From Synchiropus splendidus (lineage: Eukaryota > Chordata > Actinopteri > Syngnathiformes > Callionymidae), in assembly GCF_027744825.2 (NCBI RefSeq), contig NC_071347.1:17161001-17225000 (forward strand): a DNA stretch of 64,000 nucleotides, read 5' to 3'. Below are positions 1 to 12,200 of the stretch, piece after piece. Within the stretch, counting starts at the first letter, position 1, and every line of letters begins with the position of its first letter. The notes under the pieces were generated by a model. That model made no database searches. It worked only from the letters and a program-made list of their open reading frames with translations, and was not told the DNA's origin. The position numbers and the translations under genes were made by a program.

Positions 1-169
1 TACTCTCGGGTGGGCGGCATCACTTTCTTTATCATTTTTTCATTTCAAGAGCTTCTCCATAGTTGTTAACTATCACAGATTTGCAGTTGTCAATTCAGTG
101 ACACACTACTGCCAACACACGTGGCTAATGTATTGAAACTGAGTGTCTCGCGGCCCTGAGGTGTAACAC

Positions 170-231
170 AAAAAACCTTTTAGCGGCCCTCTAGGAAGCA
201 CTCACGGCCCAACCATGGTTAAGAATCACTG
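170..231. repeat. End of a decayed hAT-type DNA transposon
   Basis: Read on the minus strand, this stretch begins CAGTGATTCTTAACCATGG and continues into GGGCCG-rich sequence. Starts of the form CAGTGRTTCTTAACC are typical of Charlie-like hAT elements in vertebrates. I did not find the matching second end in the window, so the element may be truncated or extend past position 1. The rest of 1-648 shows no exon I can support and is taken as plekhg7 intron or upstream DNA. Confidence 0.45.
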
Positions 232-648
232 GTATAGACTTGAGTCCTGCTGGTCTAGTCTTCAGAAACCAGAACCAGATGTGAACAACCAGGTAGTTAA
301 GCTTGCCAGAAAGAGATGTTTTCATATGTGAAAGTTGTATACTGTGACTTCAAGTGTAGCACAAGTTCACTAGCAGATTGAAGCATATTTCTGTCGGTCG
401 GTACCAGAAACTTCATCAGGATTGGACTGGGGTGCTGAAGTTCTGGACCAGTTCAGCGTGTAAAAGAGATGAAAATCTGAAGTGGCCCTTAGGAGTTATT
501 CACGTAGTACGGGGCCCCAGAAAAATAGTTATGTGTGATCGTCCCACTTTGTTACCAGAACCACTGGTAGTCGCCTGCTGACGCTTCTCTCACAGGTGTT
601 TCTCTGCACTTGTCAATATTTAATGCAGTTCTTTTTGCCCCTGCAGAC

Positions 649-3600
649 ACAAAGAAGTCCAAGTGGCCTTTCAGACGCAGCACGGTAGGTGTGTTGTGTG
701 TCTCTCCGTGCCGTCTGGGAGCTTGTGGTTTGTTTTGATGGACTTGTTGCGGCACTGGCCGGTTGGTTTGCACATTGTTCTCTGACCCACTTCTCAAAGC
801 AGATTAATGTGGCTCCTCTTATCCCTCCTGTGGCCGACTCACTCTTTGTAATTGGTCCGCACATGAAACACCCAACTGAAGCTGAAATTGTTAATTTGGG
901 GAAGGGAGTCTGTGCAAATATTTGAACAGCACACACACACACACACACGGGCGCACACACAAAGCCATTAGTCTAAAAAGCGAATGGGACTTTTCAGACG
1001 AAAGGAAAGTCGGGCGTGGGAACCGCGTCGGACATCGAGAAATGCCTGTCGACGGTGGAGATCCAGGACTGGAGAGACGGCGACTTTCAGAAGTTTAAGG
1101 TGAGAGTTTTGACGCCGTCTGCTGTGCTAAGCAGCTTGTGTGTGTGTGTGTTATGTAAATCCCGCTCCGATTGCTCAGCCAGTGATTCTGACCATAAGCT
1201 GAACAAACCAGATTTCCAAAAAAGAATCCACTGTTTGAAGGCAATGCAACAGAAAAGGTGTCAGAAGCCGAGCTTGTGTAGGAACCAGGCCCTAACAAAA
1301 GTGTGTCTGCATATGAGGAAACGCAGATCCAGACCTGATGAGTGTGTTCTTCTGATATCTTTCACCGAGTTGCATCACTTTTCTGTGAGCAGGATTGTTC
1401 CTTCTCGGACTTCCTGCGGGACCAGTCATCCCAGCTGAGCGCCGCCTCCGACCCTCAGGGCTTCAAGACAAAGGAAGCTATTTGGGAGCTCTTCACCAGC
1501 GAGTGCGTTTACTTTCTGGATCAGCTCATGGTTCTCAAAGAGGTGACTATACTGTTGATGCACAGGAAAGAAAAGCGTCTTCCTGGTGAGATGTTTCATG
1601 TCTCTTTTCTATCCAAGGTGTTTTTGGAGACGCTGATCAACCTGCAGGAGAGAAACTGCTTGACTGATGTGGAGACCTGGAGGATGTTTGCCAATCTCAA
1701 AGAGCTTTGTCTGGTGAGAGTCGCCGAAACCTTGTGGCACCATAAAGAAGTCGGTTTGTGGAGCAATATTGGAAGAAACTTTAGCTGAAGCGCTCCTATT
1801 TAAAAAAATCTGGTTGTAAACTGACGTGTGTGTCATAAAGCTTGCTCTGGACTGAAGTTTCACTTTTCCAAACGTTGCACTTAAATGAAGGATAAATCTA
1901 AATAAAGACAAAGGAAAAACATTCCATTTATGTGGAGAAAAGACATTCCCGCAACTTGGAAGTATTTAATCTCTAAATCTAAATACAAATTCTGCATGGC
2001 GTCTTAGGTGACGGTTACAAATGACATTCCCGAACAGGAAACCTGAACAGGTAATCTCACACCGCAGTTTCCTTTTGTGGCAGCAAAGAGAGACGTGGTT
2101 TTTACTTTTGTTGTACAGCTCAAATCAGTCCCCTGCGTGTGAAGAAACACTGTGGCGAAAATAGCTGGATATTGGACGGACCTCCGCCCCGGTATTGGCG
2201 GCGGCGTCCTCTTCTGCGTCCCCATTGGGGTTCACTGATCGGGGACACACTCTCACAGGCAGAGCTAAAATTACGACCCGGCATCAGTTGGGGACCATTA
2301 ACAAATTCTAAAGCGGTAAAAGTATTAGTAGAATCTTCAATAAGGCAATGAAAAACAACCACTTTAGGAGAGAGAATTGACACACACAAGACAAAGGACT
2401 GACAGTGTGTATAATGATTTTGAGAATATAATTTGGCTAAATGATCATTTCTTCACATGATTTCTAATATTTTTTCAATAGCATCTAGGAAATGTGTCCA
2501 GACAACTCCATAGTTCAAGTCAACTGTTCAGAGACATGAGATACAGCGGACAGACGGCTCAATTTAACCCCTAAATAAAGCTGGCAGAGCAGTCTGTCAG
2601 ACACCAGCAGCTTCTACCAGAGACGTGAAACACTGAATTTCTCATCTCTACACGTAGTTAACTATTCTATTTAAACATAAGCAAATAATGATGTTGGAGA
2701 CAAACTCCACTAATAAGTTTCATCATAACAGTTTATATTTTTTTAGATAATTACCGTTATTGGCAAATTACATTTATTGCAATAACTTTTTTTGTCCATA
2801 TTGCCCATCCCAAGTATGTAATATGGAGCAGTGTCTACAGAGTTGTAAATCGGGGGTTGAGGGGTCGACACTCCAAAATATAGATCCATGAAACAATGGT
2901 GATCCACAACAGGAAATGTCTAGGTTTTGCGTGACCCCGCCTCTTAACTCTGGAGACACTGTTTCCGGCTCATCCAATGATTTCGATCGCTGAGCTCTGG
3001 TGGGCCACAGAAGTCACTGGGATGTCCAGGCAGCACCAGCCCTGAGTAGCTCACACACACCCTGCTCTGCCGCCATTCAAAAGTGTCTCTCCCACTGTTC
3101 CAAACTCTGGTCCATGTGAAGAAGTTACTTTGAAGCACAGCAACGGCAAGATGTGTTTGCAAAGTCAAGGCTGAGATCCAAGAAGCTCAGGTGTGTTGTA
3201 GACACTATCTGCTGTGAACCGATAACCAAACGTGACTAGTGAGTTTTCATCTTCACGCTTGCTTCTGGGTTATATAATGCATGTATTCACGCAGCCGACG
3301 GGGTTGTGGTCCCGCCGTGACATCTGACACTGGCTTTCTGCTGCAGGTGAGCTCTGATTTCCTCACCAGCCTCCTACGTGTCATCAAGAGCTGGCTGGAG
3401 CTCAGTGAGGGGGAGGGGCCGGGACTGCTGGAGCTGCTCAGCAAGGCCAGTGTCACCCACACACACACGACACCTCGCACGCTTAATCACAACCCAGTTC
3501 AAGTGTTGGATATGTAAGACTGGGCCTGAACCCGAGCTGGTCGGGCCGACGCACGCCAGCTCAAGTGCCTTGCTAGTCAATAGATCCGCTGGCGAAGCCT

Positions 3601-6600
3601 GGGAGGAGCGGAGATGTCAACTGCTGCTGGTGCTGCTGCTTGCAGGCGTTCCAGGGCAGCATCTGCCAGTGTCTGCAGAAGTACTGCCTCAACTACTCCA
3701 CCGCGCTGCTCTACCTGGCCAGCCTCAAGTCCAGAGAGGACTTTGGATCCTACGTGAAGGTATCATCACAGACGTGAGCCCTGATGACAGGGCGCCCCGC
3801 TGTAACAACCTGTTTGGTGTCATCACTGAAGAATGCGCCTCTTTGTGCCCTCTCCCTTTCATCCCTTCTCCTCGACCTCTGACCCCCCCGCAGTGGTGCG
3901 AGAGGAAGGAGCAGTGCCGCAGGCTGCAGCTGCGGGACCTGCTGGTGGTGCCGCTGCAGAGGCTGACTCGCTACCCGCTGCTGCTGCGCAACATCGCCAA
4001 GAGGTTCCAGTCGGAGGAGCAGAGCCGAGGCCTGCAGGCCGTGGCCGAGCAGGTGGACACCTCCATATGTGAGCCGCTCCTCTCTTCCAACACTCTCACT
4101 GACTTGTCAGCGAGCCCGTGTCCTGATAAGAGCTTCACAGATGTTGCACTTCAGACTGGTTCACGCAGATGTTATCAGTCTGCGTTTGGACGTTTAAGCC
4201 TGAAATAACTCGCAGCCCCAACCAGTTTCTCTCGGCGAGCCTCAACATGTAAACAAGCCGGCGCCAACGCAGACGAGTCGCTGCTTCACGGCAAAAATCA
4301 GCCTCCACTTTACTGGTGTTGTCACCGCAGTGAGTCCAGACCTGAACTTTACAGTCGAGGTGGGTCAGGACCCAAAAGTGGGTCGCCAAGCTGCTCTCTG
4401 TGGGTCCAGGCCTTTTCTTAGGCAGAAAAAAATAACACACTTTAATTCAAATGTTATGCTTGAGTTGAGTTTAGGGCTGCAACGAACGATTATTTTCGTT
4501 GTCGACTAATCGCATTACCTTTGTTTGGACCTATTTTGAATTTCTGTTTCACCTAAAGTTGTTTATTTCATCTCACTGTGATACTCTGATACCATACGTT
4601 ATTCAACAAGTTTATCAAAATAGTGACACATCATCCAGGAACATGTCTTGACCCTGTGAAGCACGAAGCACAAAACAGTTGACAAAGAGCTCCACCACAA
4701 TAAAAGTGAGGTCTTTATTGGTCCCTGAGAAGACTTTAAAATGGTCAATATTCATATATGTATCCCATATAAAATGTCTGATCAACATCCACATCAAAAG
4801 GTCTCATTTGAATAATGATCTAAAACAGTGTGTTCAGTGTCGCTACCTAGTTCAGTTCTGGTTATTATTAGGTGGAGGAGAGAGACACTGAGGACACTTC
4901 AATACATCTCCAACTTACAAGCAGTTAGCTGCGTGCTCGCCAACATGCTAGCTGTTAGCTAGAGTGTGTGTGGCGTCACACTCTTTCATCATTCTACCAT
5001 GGTGTCGAAGGGTTCTCACTGCTTCTGAATAACAGCCGGTTCTCGATGCCCATACTGCGATGTGTGCGTTTACAGCAACACGACGCATCAACGAATTTTT
5101 GTTGTCGACGTTATCGATGACGTCAACTAATCGTTGCAGTCCTAGTTGAGTTTTTATCTGGATTTGGGCTCAACTTTTGATGTTGGGTCACAAAACCACC
5201 TGAGAACCACTGTCTCAGAGAACAGTTACAACTCAAAAATGGTCAAGTCAGGAGCTAAAAGGCAGATTTTGTCATCTGACTTCTCTCCGTTGACCCTGTG
5301 ACCTTGTGAAGTTCAACTTAAGATGCATTGAAACATCAAGTCACATGATGGAATCTGGAGTGGGGTGGGCGTGGCGCCTGCCAGCGCTGCAGCCAACATG
5401 ATGTGTGGGCCAAGGTCCTGAGGGTGTTTCTGCGCCACCACACCCTTATTTGGCTGGTAACCATCAACAGACTGCAAAACACCGCATCGATTAAAAGCAG
5501 AAGTGGAAGAGGGAGCTGGAGTGTTGTGGAAAAGCATCTGAGGCCGTGGCTTTTGTCTGCAGGTGATCTGGAGGGAAAGGTCAAGTGGCTGGAAAACTAC
5601 CAGATGGTGAAGCAGCTGAGAGACGCCCTGGTGTGGCTGCCGGTGTGGGAGCGAGACAAGCGGGCCTTCGTCCCCGAGGTCCGAGCGGGTGGGGAGGACT
5701 CCGCAGCGCTGGGTCTGAGCCTTGTTCTGCTCCTCTTCCAGAGCCTGAAACATCTGCTGAAGGCCGTCACCCTGGAGAACCTCATCTCTCACAGAAGTCT
5801 GCTGCACGAAGGGAAGCTGGCTCTCACAGGTGCGGGAAGCTCAGGAGTCCTTTCTTCTGACTCGACTTTTACACACGTAGCGGATTCTGTAGTCGAGTGA
5901 ATTTAGGTCCGAAACACGAGGAGTGACTTGAAGGACTAGAAAGGGAGGGGTGTTCTCGGGACGTCAAACTTTCACACTTAAAAGTCGCACCCGACTCTTT
6001 AGTTCCCACGATGACATCATCGGTGCGAGACAAAGCGTGTAATTGTGGGTGATGGAGCGTGAACAGCTGAGTCAGCTGTTCTACATACATGTGAGTTCAG
6101 AGGAGGCAGTTCATGAGAACTAACAAGTCACTTACGTGATGAGGCACGTTGCAGCTCGGTCAGTCACATGCTCATACGTTTGCTTTGGAGGTTGGTTGCA
6201 CACAGCTGGGAGATGCTCTCACTCTGGAGGCTTCTGACCCCAAACTGTGCTTGTTTCAGAAAACACCAAGGTGACCGACGTCTATCTCTTCCTGTTCGAT
6301 GAATTCCTGCTCATCACAAAGCTCAAAAGAAGCAAGAAGGTGGGACGTTCTCAGCTTCTCTCTCCACCGTCTTCACCTTCACTGAATGTGTCTCCTTCAC
6401 CTCACAGCGGTCAGTGGGACCAGACCAGAACCCGCTCAGGCAGCCTCAGAACTTGGAGTTGGAGCAGCTGCTGAAGGAGGGTTGCACCTTCACGGTCCTG
6501 GATCAGCCCCTGTCTCTGGACCGACTTCATCTCAGGAACATCGACCAGCTGAACGCTTCAAGTAGCCAATGCCAAGAGCCATGTGAAGTGAAACATTTTA

Positions 6601-6949
6601 GCTTGGCTCTAAAAAAAGTATTTTATTGTCTCCTGAGCAGCGTCTGGACTCCCCCACTCCTTCATCATCACCCACCAGAACCGGTACCAGCAATGTATCG
6701 GCGCCTTCATCCTGCAAGCCGGGTCAGAAGCTGCCAAGGTGAGCGCTTCCTCATCCTTTCATCCTGTGGTGTCGAGAGTCCAAAACACAAACATAATTCA
6801 CTCACCAAGTTCTTCAACTATTTGGCTTTGTGTCCCAGAAAACGTGGATGTCAAAGATAGAGGGCGCTGTGACGGCACTGCTGAAGCTGGACTCTCGGCA
6901 GCCTCGCGTCAACAACTCCTCCTCGTGGCTTGAGTCGTCGCAGATTTAA
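649..6949 (+). CDS. plekhg7: PLEKHG7-like RhoGEF (DH-PH), 5' end missing
   Basis: Guanine nucleotide exchange factor for Rho-family GTPases: the DH domain drives GDP release and the PH domain assists membrane and GTPase contact. Coding exons: 649-686, 998-1099, 1393-1542, 1618-1713, 3347-3445, 3646-3759, 3894-4068, 5563-5678, 5742-5829, 6260-6339, 6408-6561, 6641-6738, 6839-6949 (stop TAA 6947-6949). Phases agree at every junction and give 472 complete residues. The DH domain runs from about 1393 to 5678. Its conserved third region is visible at 3894-4068 (LVVPLQRLTRYPLLL). The PH domain runs from about 5742 to 6738 and includes VYLFLFDEFLLITK. The first visible exon starts with two bases of a split codon, so at least one exon lies upstream; none is evident in 1-648. 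The symbol rests on domain order plus position next to eea1, as in human. One intron (3446-3645) appears to use a GC donor. Another DH-PH family member is the main alternative. Confidence 0.85.
929..948. repeat. (CA)n microsatellite
   Basis: About ten CA units followed by a degenerate CA-rich stretch to about 960, in a plekhg7 intron just upstream of the exon at 998. Confidence 0.9.
2539..2811 (-). repeat. Truncated copy of the 12-bp-TIR element also found in eea1
   Basis: This segment of the large plekhg7 intron (1714-3346) is the reverse complement of part of the element at 11787-12220, with scattered changes. The preserved end is at 2800-2811 (GGATGGGC on the minus strand). The other end stops near 2539, without the second terminus. 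The rest of the intron shows no exon I can support. Confidence 0.75.
4352..5212. repeat. Decayed hAT-type element split by a younger insertion
   Basis: The right end, read on the minus strand, is CAGTGGTTCTCAGG, followed by sequence rich in TGTGACCC. The left part (4352-4471) carries GGGTCAGGACCCAAAAGTGGGTC. Both are typical of Charlie-like hAT repeats. A second element at 4472-5144 interrupts it. It lies in plekhg7 intron 4069-5562. The left terminus is eroded, so that boundary is approximate. Confidence 0.6.
4472..5144. mobile_element. Non-autonomous hAT element (673 bp) with 8-bp target duplication
   Basis: The left end reads TAGGGCTGCAACGA and the inverted right end reads TAGGACTGCAACGA: terminal inverted repeats with one mismatch in the first 14 bases. 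GTTGAGTT flanks it on both sides (4464-4471 and 5145-5152) as an exact 8-bp target-site duplication, the size made by hAT transposases. No transposase reading frame is visible inside, so it would need a transposase supplied in trans. Because it sits inside another hAT relic, it is the younger insertion. Confidence 0.88.
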
Positions 6950-7087
6950 ATCAAAAATGGCCACTGAATTTTTTGTTTTGTTTTTCCTGTGGACTTGCAC
7001 TTCGCTGTCCTCGCACCTGAGGCAGCGGCTGACGTAGCAATAAATACGGACTGTCGCCTCACGATTCTTCATTTTGGTTTGGTGAAG

Positions 7088-7093
7088 AATAAA
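7088..7093 (+). terminator. plekhg7 polyadenylation signal (AATAAA)
   Basis: AATAAA lies 139 bases after the plekhg7 stop codon. An earlier AATAAA at 7039-7044 is an alternative. Either gives a short 3' UTR ending before the convergent eea1 transcript. Confidence 0.6.
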
Positions 7094-7299
7094 ATTTTGC
7101 TTCTTTTTTTGTTGGGGGAGTTTTGCGCCTCACTTGGACGCTCGATTGCAGCGCCCCCTACTGCTTGATGTTACCATGTAAAATCAAAGGGACCAGGTCA
7201 TTTCAAAACACTCTCCTCATGTGGTTTGAAGGAAGATCAGACTTTATATCTGCAACAAAGCAGAGGGCCAACACCACTTCGATGCACATTCATCCTCCT

Positions 7300-7480
7300 A
7301 CTGCTTCCTCGCCTTGAGGGGCCACACGGAGTACAGTACACAATTAAACTGGTTTTTTTTGACTGTGGGAGGAAACTGGAGTAAACTTGCGCAAGCAGAC
7401 GGAGAGCATAGAAACTCCACACAGGAAAGGAAGCAAACCTGCAACCTTGCAGTGACCCAGCTGCCTCATATTTAAAGAAA
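7300..7480. repeat. Probable decayed dispersed repeat
   Basis: The stretch GTGGGAGGAAACTGGAGTA followed by AACTCCACACAGGAAAGG resembles a dispersed motif seen often in fish genomic DNA. It lies between the ends of plekhg7 and eea1. I cannot assign it to a named family. Confidence 0.3.
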
Positions 7481-7540
7481 CGTTGAATATCCATAACATT
7501 ACGACCAGCATAAAAACAGGAGTAGAAAGATACAGTAGTT

Positions 7541-7546
7541 TTTATT
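7541..7546 (-). terminator. Candidate eea1 polyadenylation signal
   Basis: TTTATT on the plus strand is AATAAA on the minus strand, about 1.46 kb beyond the eea1 stop codon. It would make 7541-9005 the eea1 3' UTR, which contains a CA repeat at 8098-8121 and a poly-A tract at 8221-8235. Transcript data would be needed to choose the true end. Confidence 0.45.
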
Positions 7547-8097
7547 CAGATGTGTACAGATGAATAAGAAAATGTTAAGTGACACTAGTGAACATGTCTT
7601 TTCCCCGCACGCGGCAGCAGTAAGTCACATGGCATGAGGCCTTTGAGCCTCCAACATTTTGACTGACAAATTTGGGGGGCAATTTTCTCCCTGCGACAAG
7701 AGCGATCCAGACATCTAGGAGCAGGTCAGTCCGGCTTCAGCCCAGAACACAGTTAAGGTGCAAATCACTTTCTAGATTTCACCACAAATCCTCAGGGCAA
7801 TCCAGACCATGACATAAGTCTAATCTTTTAAGTTTGGGAATAATTCCCTGTGCCAACCTGAGGTAGACAAAAATGAAAGTGTGAACTCCAGAGCAACATT
7901 CTTGTGTACGGGGCAAAGGGGACTGAATTAAGTCCTGAGAAGGAACCAGTGCGAGACACGACCATGTGGTGGGGACAACTCTGATATCCCACGCTAAGAA
8001 CTGCACCTGAACGCAGCAGGTGTATCGCCAAAACTTGAAGAGACACAGGAACAGCAGATTCATGTTGACAAACAGAAAATGAGTTATTGCCCTGAAG

Positions 8098-8121
8098 CAC
8101 ACACACACACACACACACACA
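8098..8121. repeat. (CA)n microsatellite
   Basis: About twelve uninterrupted CA units inside the presumed eea1 3' UTR. Confidence 0.9.
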
Positions 8122-9005
8122 TAGACACACATTCAGTGCGATGGAGAACCAAGCAGCAGGAAAATCAACATGCAGACACTGTCATCACCGACGTTGCCAC
8201 TTCAGATCAGTCGTATATTTAAAAAAAAAAAAAAACATTTAAACTTCTAGCGGAACATTTAAAAGCATCACGTCTTGATAAAATGTTGAAATATCCTTCT
8301 ATAAAATACTGAAATGTGAATGAGAAGCAGGTCTGTTGCGGGCACAGACATTCTTTGGTCATGGACAAAAATAAATCACTGAACACTGAACTGGAACCTG
8401 AAGTGAAGTAAGGTAGTGGGACCACGGATGGTGTTGAACGTAGATGTGTTTGTGTGGCGTTCCAATTGTGCTCAGAAGTGCTTTGTTAACAAATCGTAGG
8501 TAGGACGTCCACTTGATCAGGGTGGTTCTAGTTCTGTTAAATCTTTTGTGGTGAAGAGAGATCGAAAACCGACAACTAAGTTTGGAGTGAGCGCCAGGTT
8601 GGTGACAGTAAAACTGAAAACTCCAATTTCCTCCCATGAACGATCGGTTTACACATCAACTTGCAGGTTTCAGTACCTGGGGTTTTCTCCACCATCATGA
8701 CCAATGAAGGACAGTGACCTGCATTGACACCCCAGGGCTGGCAGTGATCACCGTCCCCCTCTCGAACAGCACAGTCAAAACAAAAACGGACAACAGCCAC
8801 TGACGTCCAAGCAGAAGATATGGGTGGTGTTTTGTCGTCTGCCGCCACCTGCTGGCGGTCAACCGAAGTAGCAAAGGCACAAAAACATACAACGCCCCTC
8901 AGGAGACCGCGGGGTGGGCTCGTCCTTTGTAGTGCACGTAAATGAAACAAATACACGGCGTCCTTCAGTCTCCACGGCGGGAGGTCAACAGGACGTAGGA
9001 GGAGC

Positions 9006-9291
9006 TCAACCTGCGAGTTCGTCGTAACAGGTCTCGCACACGCGGACCGGCTTCTTGGAGGACGGCGTCAGGGCGTTCCTCGCCGAGCACTCGGCGCAGA
9101 AGATGTTTCCACAGTGTCTGCAGTGATGCTGGAGGGACGACAGGCATCAGCAGCTGTCTGACACACAGACTGAGACGTGAGAAGACACTCACCTTCCTGA
9201 TGGTCACGCTGAAGCCTTTACCACACGCCATACAGTTCTGCACCTCGTGGTCTTCGGCCCACTTCCTGGTCAGAGACTGAGACTGCTTGAT
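9006..9291 (-). other. FYVE zinc finger of eea1 (last two exons)
   Basis: The two final exons encode the PtdIns(3)P-binding FYVE domain that places EEA1 on early endosomes. It includes an upstream WAED motif, zinc ligands in CMAC, the basic RKHHCRHCG pocket that contacts the lipid, and CAEC and CDTC ligand pairs. All eight expected zinc ligands are present. The intron falls between RK and HHCR, splitting the basic pocket across two exons. Confidence 0.93.
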
Positions 9292-12200
9292 CTACAGGAG
9301 CAGAGTCAGCATGTTTAGCCAGCAGCTGGGATCCCAGCGACAGATCCGGCGCGTGTCTCCACCTGCAGCGACTGGTTCTCCCGGCCCAGCTCCTGCATGG
9401 CAGCTGTTGTGTCGTCCAGTTTCCTCCGGAGCTCCACCACTTTGGCCTGAAGCTTCTCGATCTCTCCTTCACCCTTCACGCACCTGACACACCAACATTC
9501 CAGATCAGCAATGAAAGGGTCAACACTGCTGCCTAGTGGCGCTAAAGTAAACTTCTGGTCTCCAACTACAGCGCCCCCTCAGGCCCAGTGTGCGTAGTAC
9601 AGCGACAGAATTCTTGCTTGCACCTCTCCAGCAGAGCCCTCCTCTCGTCCTGGTTGTTCTGGACCGTGGCCTCCAGGACGGCGATCTCCCCTCTCAGCTC
9701 GTCCGTCTGCTTCTCCAGCTCGGAGACGCGGCGCTGGCTGCCCTGCCACTCTCTCTTCAGGGTGGCCACATTCTCGTTCAGTGCCGTCACCTGCAGCCCC
9801 AGCTTGGCCTCGGCCTCCTCACTGTTCTTGGCCTGCATATCTCGGGCGCGTTTCTCCGCCGCCTGTGACGGGAACCAACAATCAGCTCCAGAACTCTCGG
9901 GTGACCTGAGGAGGACCTACTAGCTGATCTTGCAGAGCTTTGGACTTGCTGAGGAGCTGCTCCTCTCTCTGACTCCTGCTGTCTTTGGTGGCCTGGTGTG
10001 CCTTCTTCTCCTGCTCTAGAGCGCCCCCTGCTGCCTCCACCTGGGCCTGTAGCTCCAGCTTCTGCTGGATCAACAGCTGCTTGGCCTCCCGCAGGTCAGT
10101 CAGCTCCTGAGAGAAAAACAACAGAAACACAAGGTCCCTCAGACTGTCTCCCTGCCACATCGAAGCACTGCTAAACTGAGCGTTACTTCCTGATCTCCAT
10201 GACTCTGCTCACCTTCTCGCTCTTCTCCGTCAGAGTTTTCAGATCTGTGGTCAGTTTGCTGTGATTCTTCTCCAGCGCACGCTTCGCCTCACTCAGCTCC
10301 TCCAGCTTGCTCCTCTCCTTCTGCAGCTGCTCCTGATCCAGACTCTGAGAGGAGCCAACACGTTCAGGCAGATGAACCCGAGCAGTTCATGTCACACGTC
10401 ACTTCACTCAAACCTGCTGCTTCTGGAAGTCCTTGAGTGCTTTCTCTTTCTGCTGCAGCTGCTGATCTCGACTGCTGACCTCCTTCTCCAGTGACTGCCG
10501 TGCCTTCACCTGCTCCTGAATCTCAGCCTCTAAACTCAACTGGTGGGTCCGGTTTGCAGCCAACTCTTCCTGCGTCAGGCTGAGCTTCTCCTCTGACACC
10601 TGCGCCCAGAATGAAAGGGTGAATTCCCAAACTGTGATACTGAATTGACCTGACTGGCAGAAACGTACTTTCAGGTCTTGACGCAGAGCTGAGACTTCAG
10701 ATTCTTTTCCATAGAAGTCGGACTGGAGTTTGTTGAAGCCCTGCTGACTTTGTTCTAGTGACACCTGAAGCTCGGCTGTCCTGCTCTTCTCTGTGGCGAG
10801 CTCTTGACCGACCTTTGACACTTGCTCTCTCAGTCTGCTCTCCTCCTCTGCCTGTAAACAAAACAACAACAAACTTAGAACAGAACATTTTCATTTGAAT
10901 TTGAGCAGATGGTTAGAGAGATTTCACCTTCTTCGCACCAACTTTCTGTAGCTCTGTGACCTGCGCCCTCAGTTTGGACCGCTCCTCTTCCATTGACCCC
11001 TGGCTTGTCTTGAACTGCACCTGCAGCTTGTCCAGACTTCCCTCCTTCTCCTTCAGCGCCGCCACAGTCTTGGCGAGCTGCTGCTCCAAAGAGGTCACCT
11101 GCCCTTGCAGCTTTTTCTCTTCCTGCCAAGTAGAGTGAGAAATGTGTGAATCTCCCAAACAGTGTTACTGGGGGACATCTTACCTTTCTGATCAGCTCCA
11201 GCTGCTCTTTAGACTCCTTCATTGCCTTGGTGATGGACTCATTACTCTTCAGAAGCTCCTGCTTGACTTTCTCACTGGACTTCTCCTGAAAAGTGGTGAG
11301 CAACCTTCAGTCCACGGGCCTGCGACTGTTCAACACAAGCATCCCACTCACCCTCTCCACCAAGACCGACTGATGACTCTTCCTCTCTGACTCCAGACGA
11401 GTCTGGCTTTCTTTCAGAGCAGCTTTTGTTTCAGCTAAACTCTCCTGCGCGATGGCAAGCTCCTTCTTGCGACTCTCATTCTCCAGTTGGACCTTTGATA
11501 ACTCCGTAGTGACGCTCTGAACTCTCTTCTCCAGCTCCGCACACTGAGCTTTGGACTCCTGGCTGCTCTTGTCCAAATTCACCTTCAGAGACACTTTCTC
11601 CTTTTCAGTGTTTTCCAGCTGTTTCTGCGCATCAGTCAAGGCGGCTGATTTATTCTTCAACTCTTCCTGGAGATTCGCGTTTCTTCAAAAAGAAACAAGT
11701 GTGAGGAAATGATTCCTGACATAAGAAATAGTCAAACTATTTTGAGGTTGGATGTATGTGTCACTGACCATCCACATTCATACCAAGGATGGGCGATATG
11801 GACAAAAAAAGTTATCCCAATAAATGTTAATAATAAATAATATATAATAAAAATTTCAGCGATGACGATAATTATCACAATAAATACATTTTCATTCAAT
11901 TCCATGTGTTGGACACTACACCCTCTCTTGAAACTGTTTTATGATGAAACTCACTTATTGTCTCCAACATCATCATTTGTTTCTGTTTAAATATAACAGT
12001 AAACTAAGTGTAGAGATGAGAAATTCAGTTTTTCACGTCTCTGGTAGAAGCCGCTGGTGTCTGACAGCTTTATTTAGGGGTTAAATTGAGCCGTCTGTCT
12101 GCTGTATCTCCGACGCCTGTTCATGTGTGTGAGTGCAATGCGCACAAGTGTGCCGTGTGTTTATCGAATTTATCGTGCGATGCACAATTGTCATCGTGTA

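Noticed and set aside
378..581. Open frame of 67 codons upstream of plekhg7
   Set aside because: No acceptor or donor consistent with the first supported exon, and no resemblance to a RhoGEF N-terminus.
4679..4891. Possible transposase fragment inside the 673-bp hAT element
   Set aside because: The 70-codon frame shows no hAT transposase or BED-finger motif. The element is best treated as non-coding.
7779..8132. Minus-strand frame with a run of Cys-Val residues
   Set aside because: Created by the CA microsatellite in the eea1 3' UTR.
9590..9923. Long plus-strand frames opposite eea1 exons
   Set aside because: Mirror images of coiled-coil coding exons. Leu- and Gln-rich repeats on the opposite strand arise from Glu/Leu/Gln codons. 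Similar shadows occur at 10261-10494 and 14471-14740.
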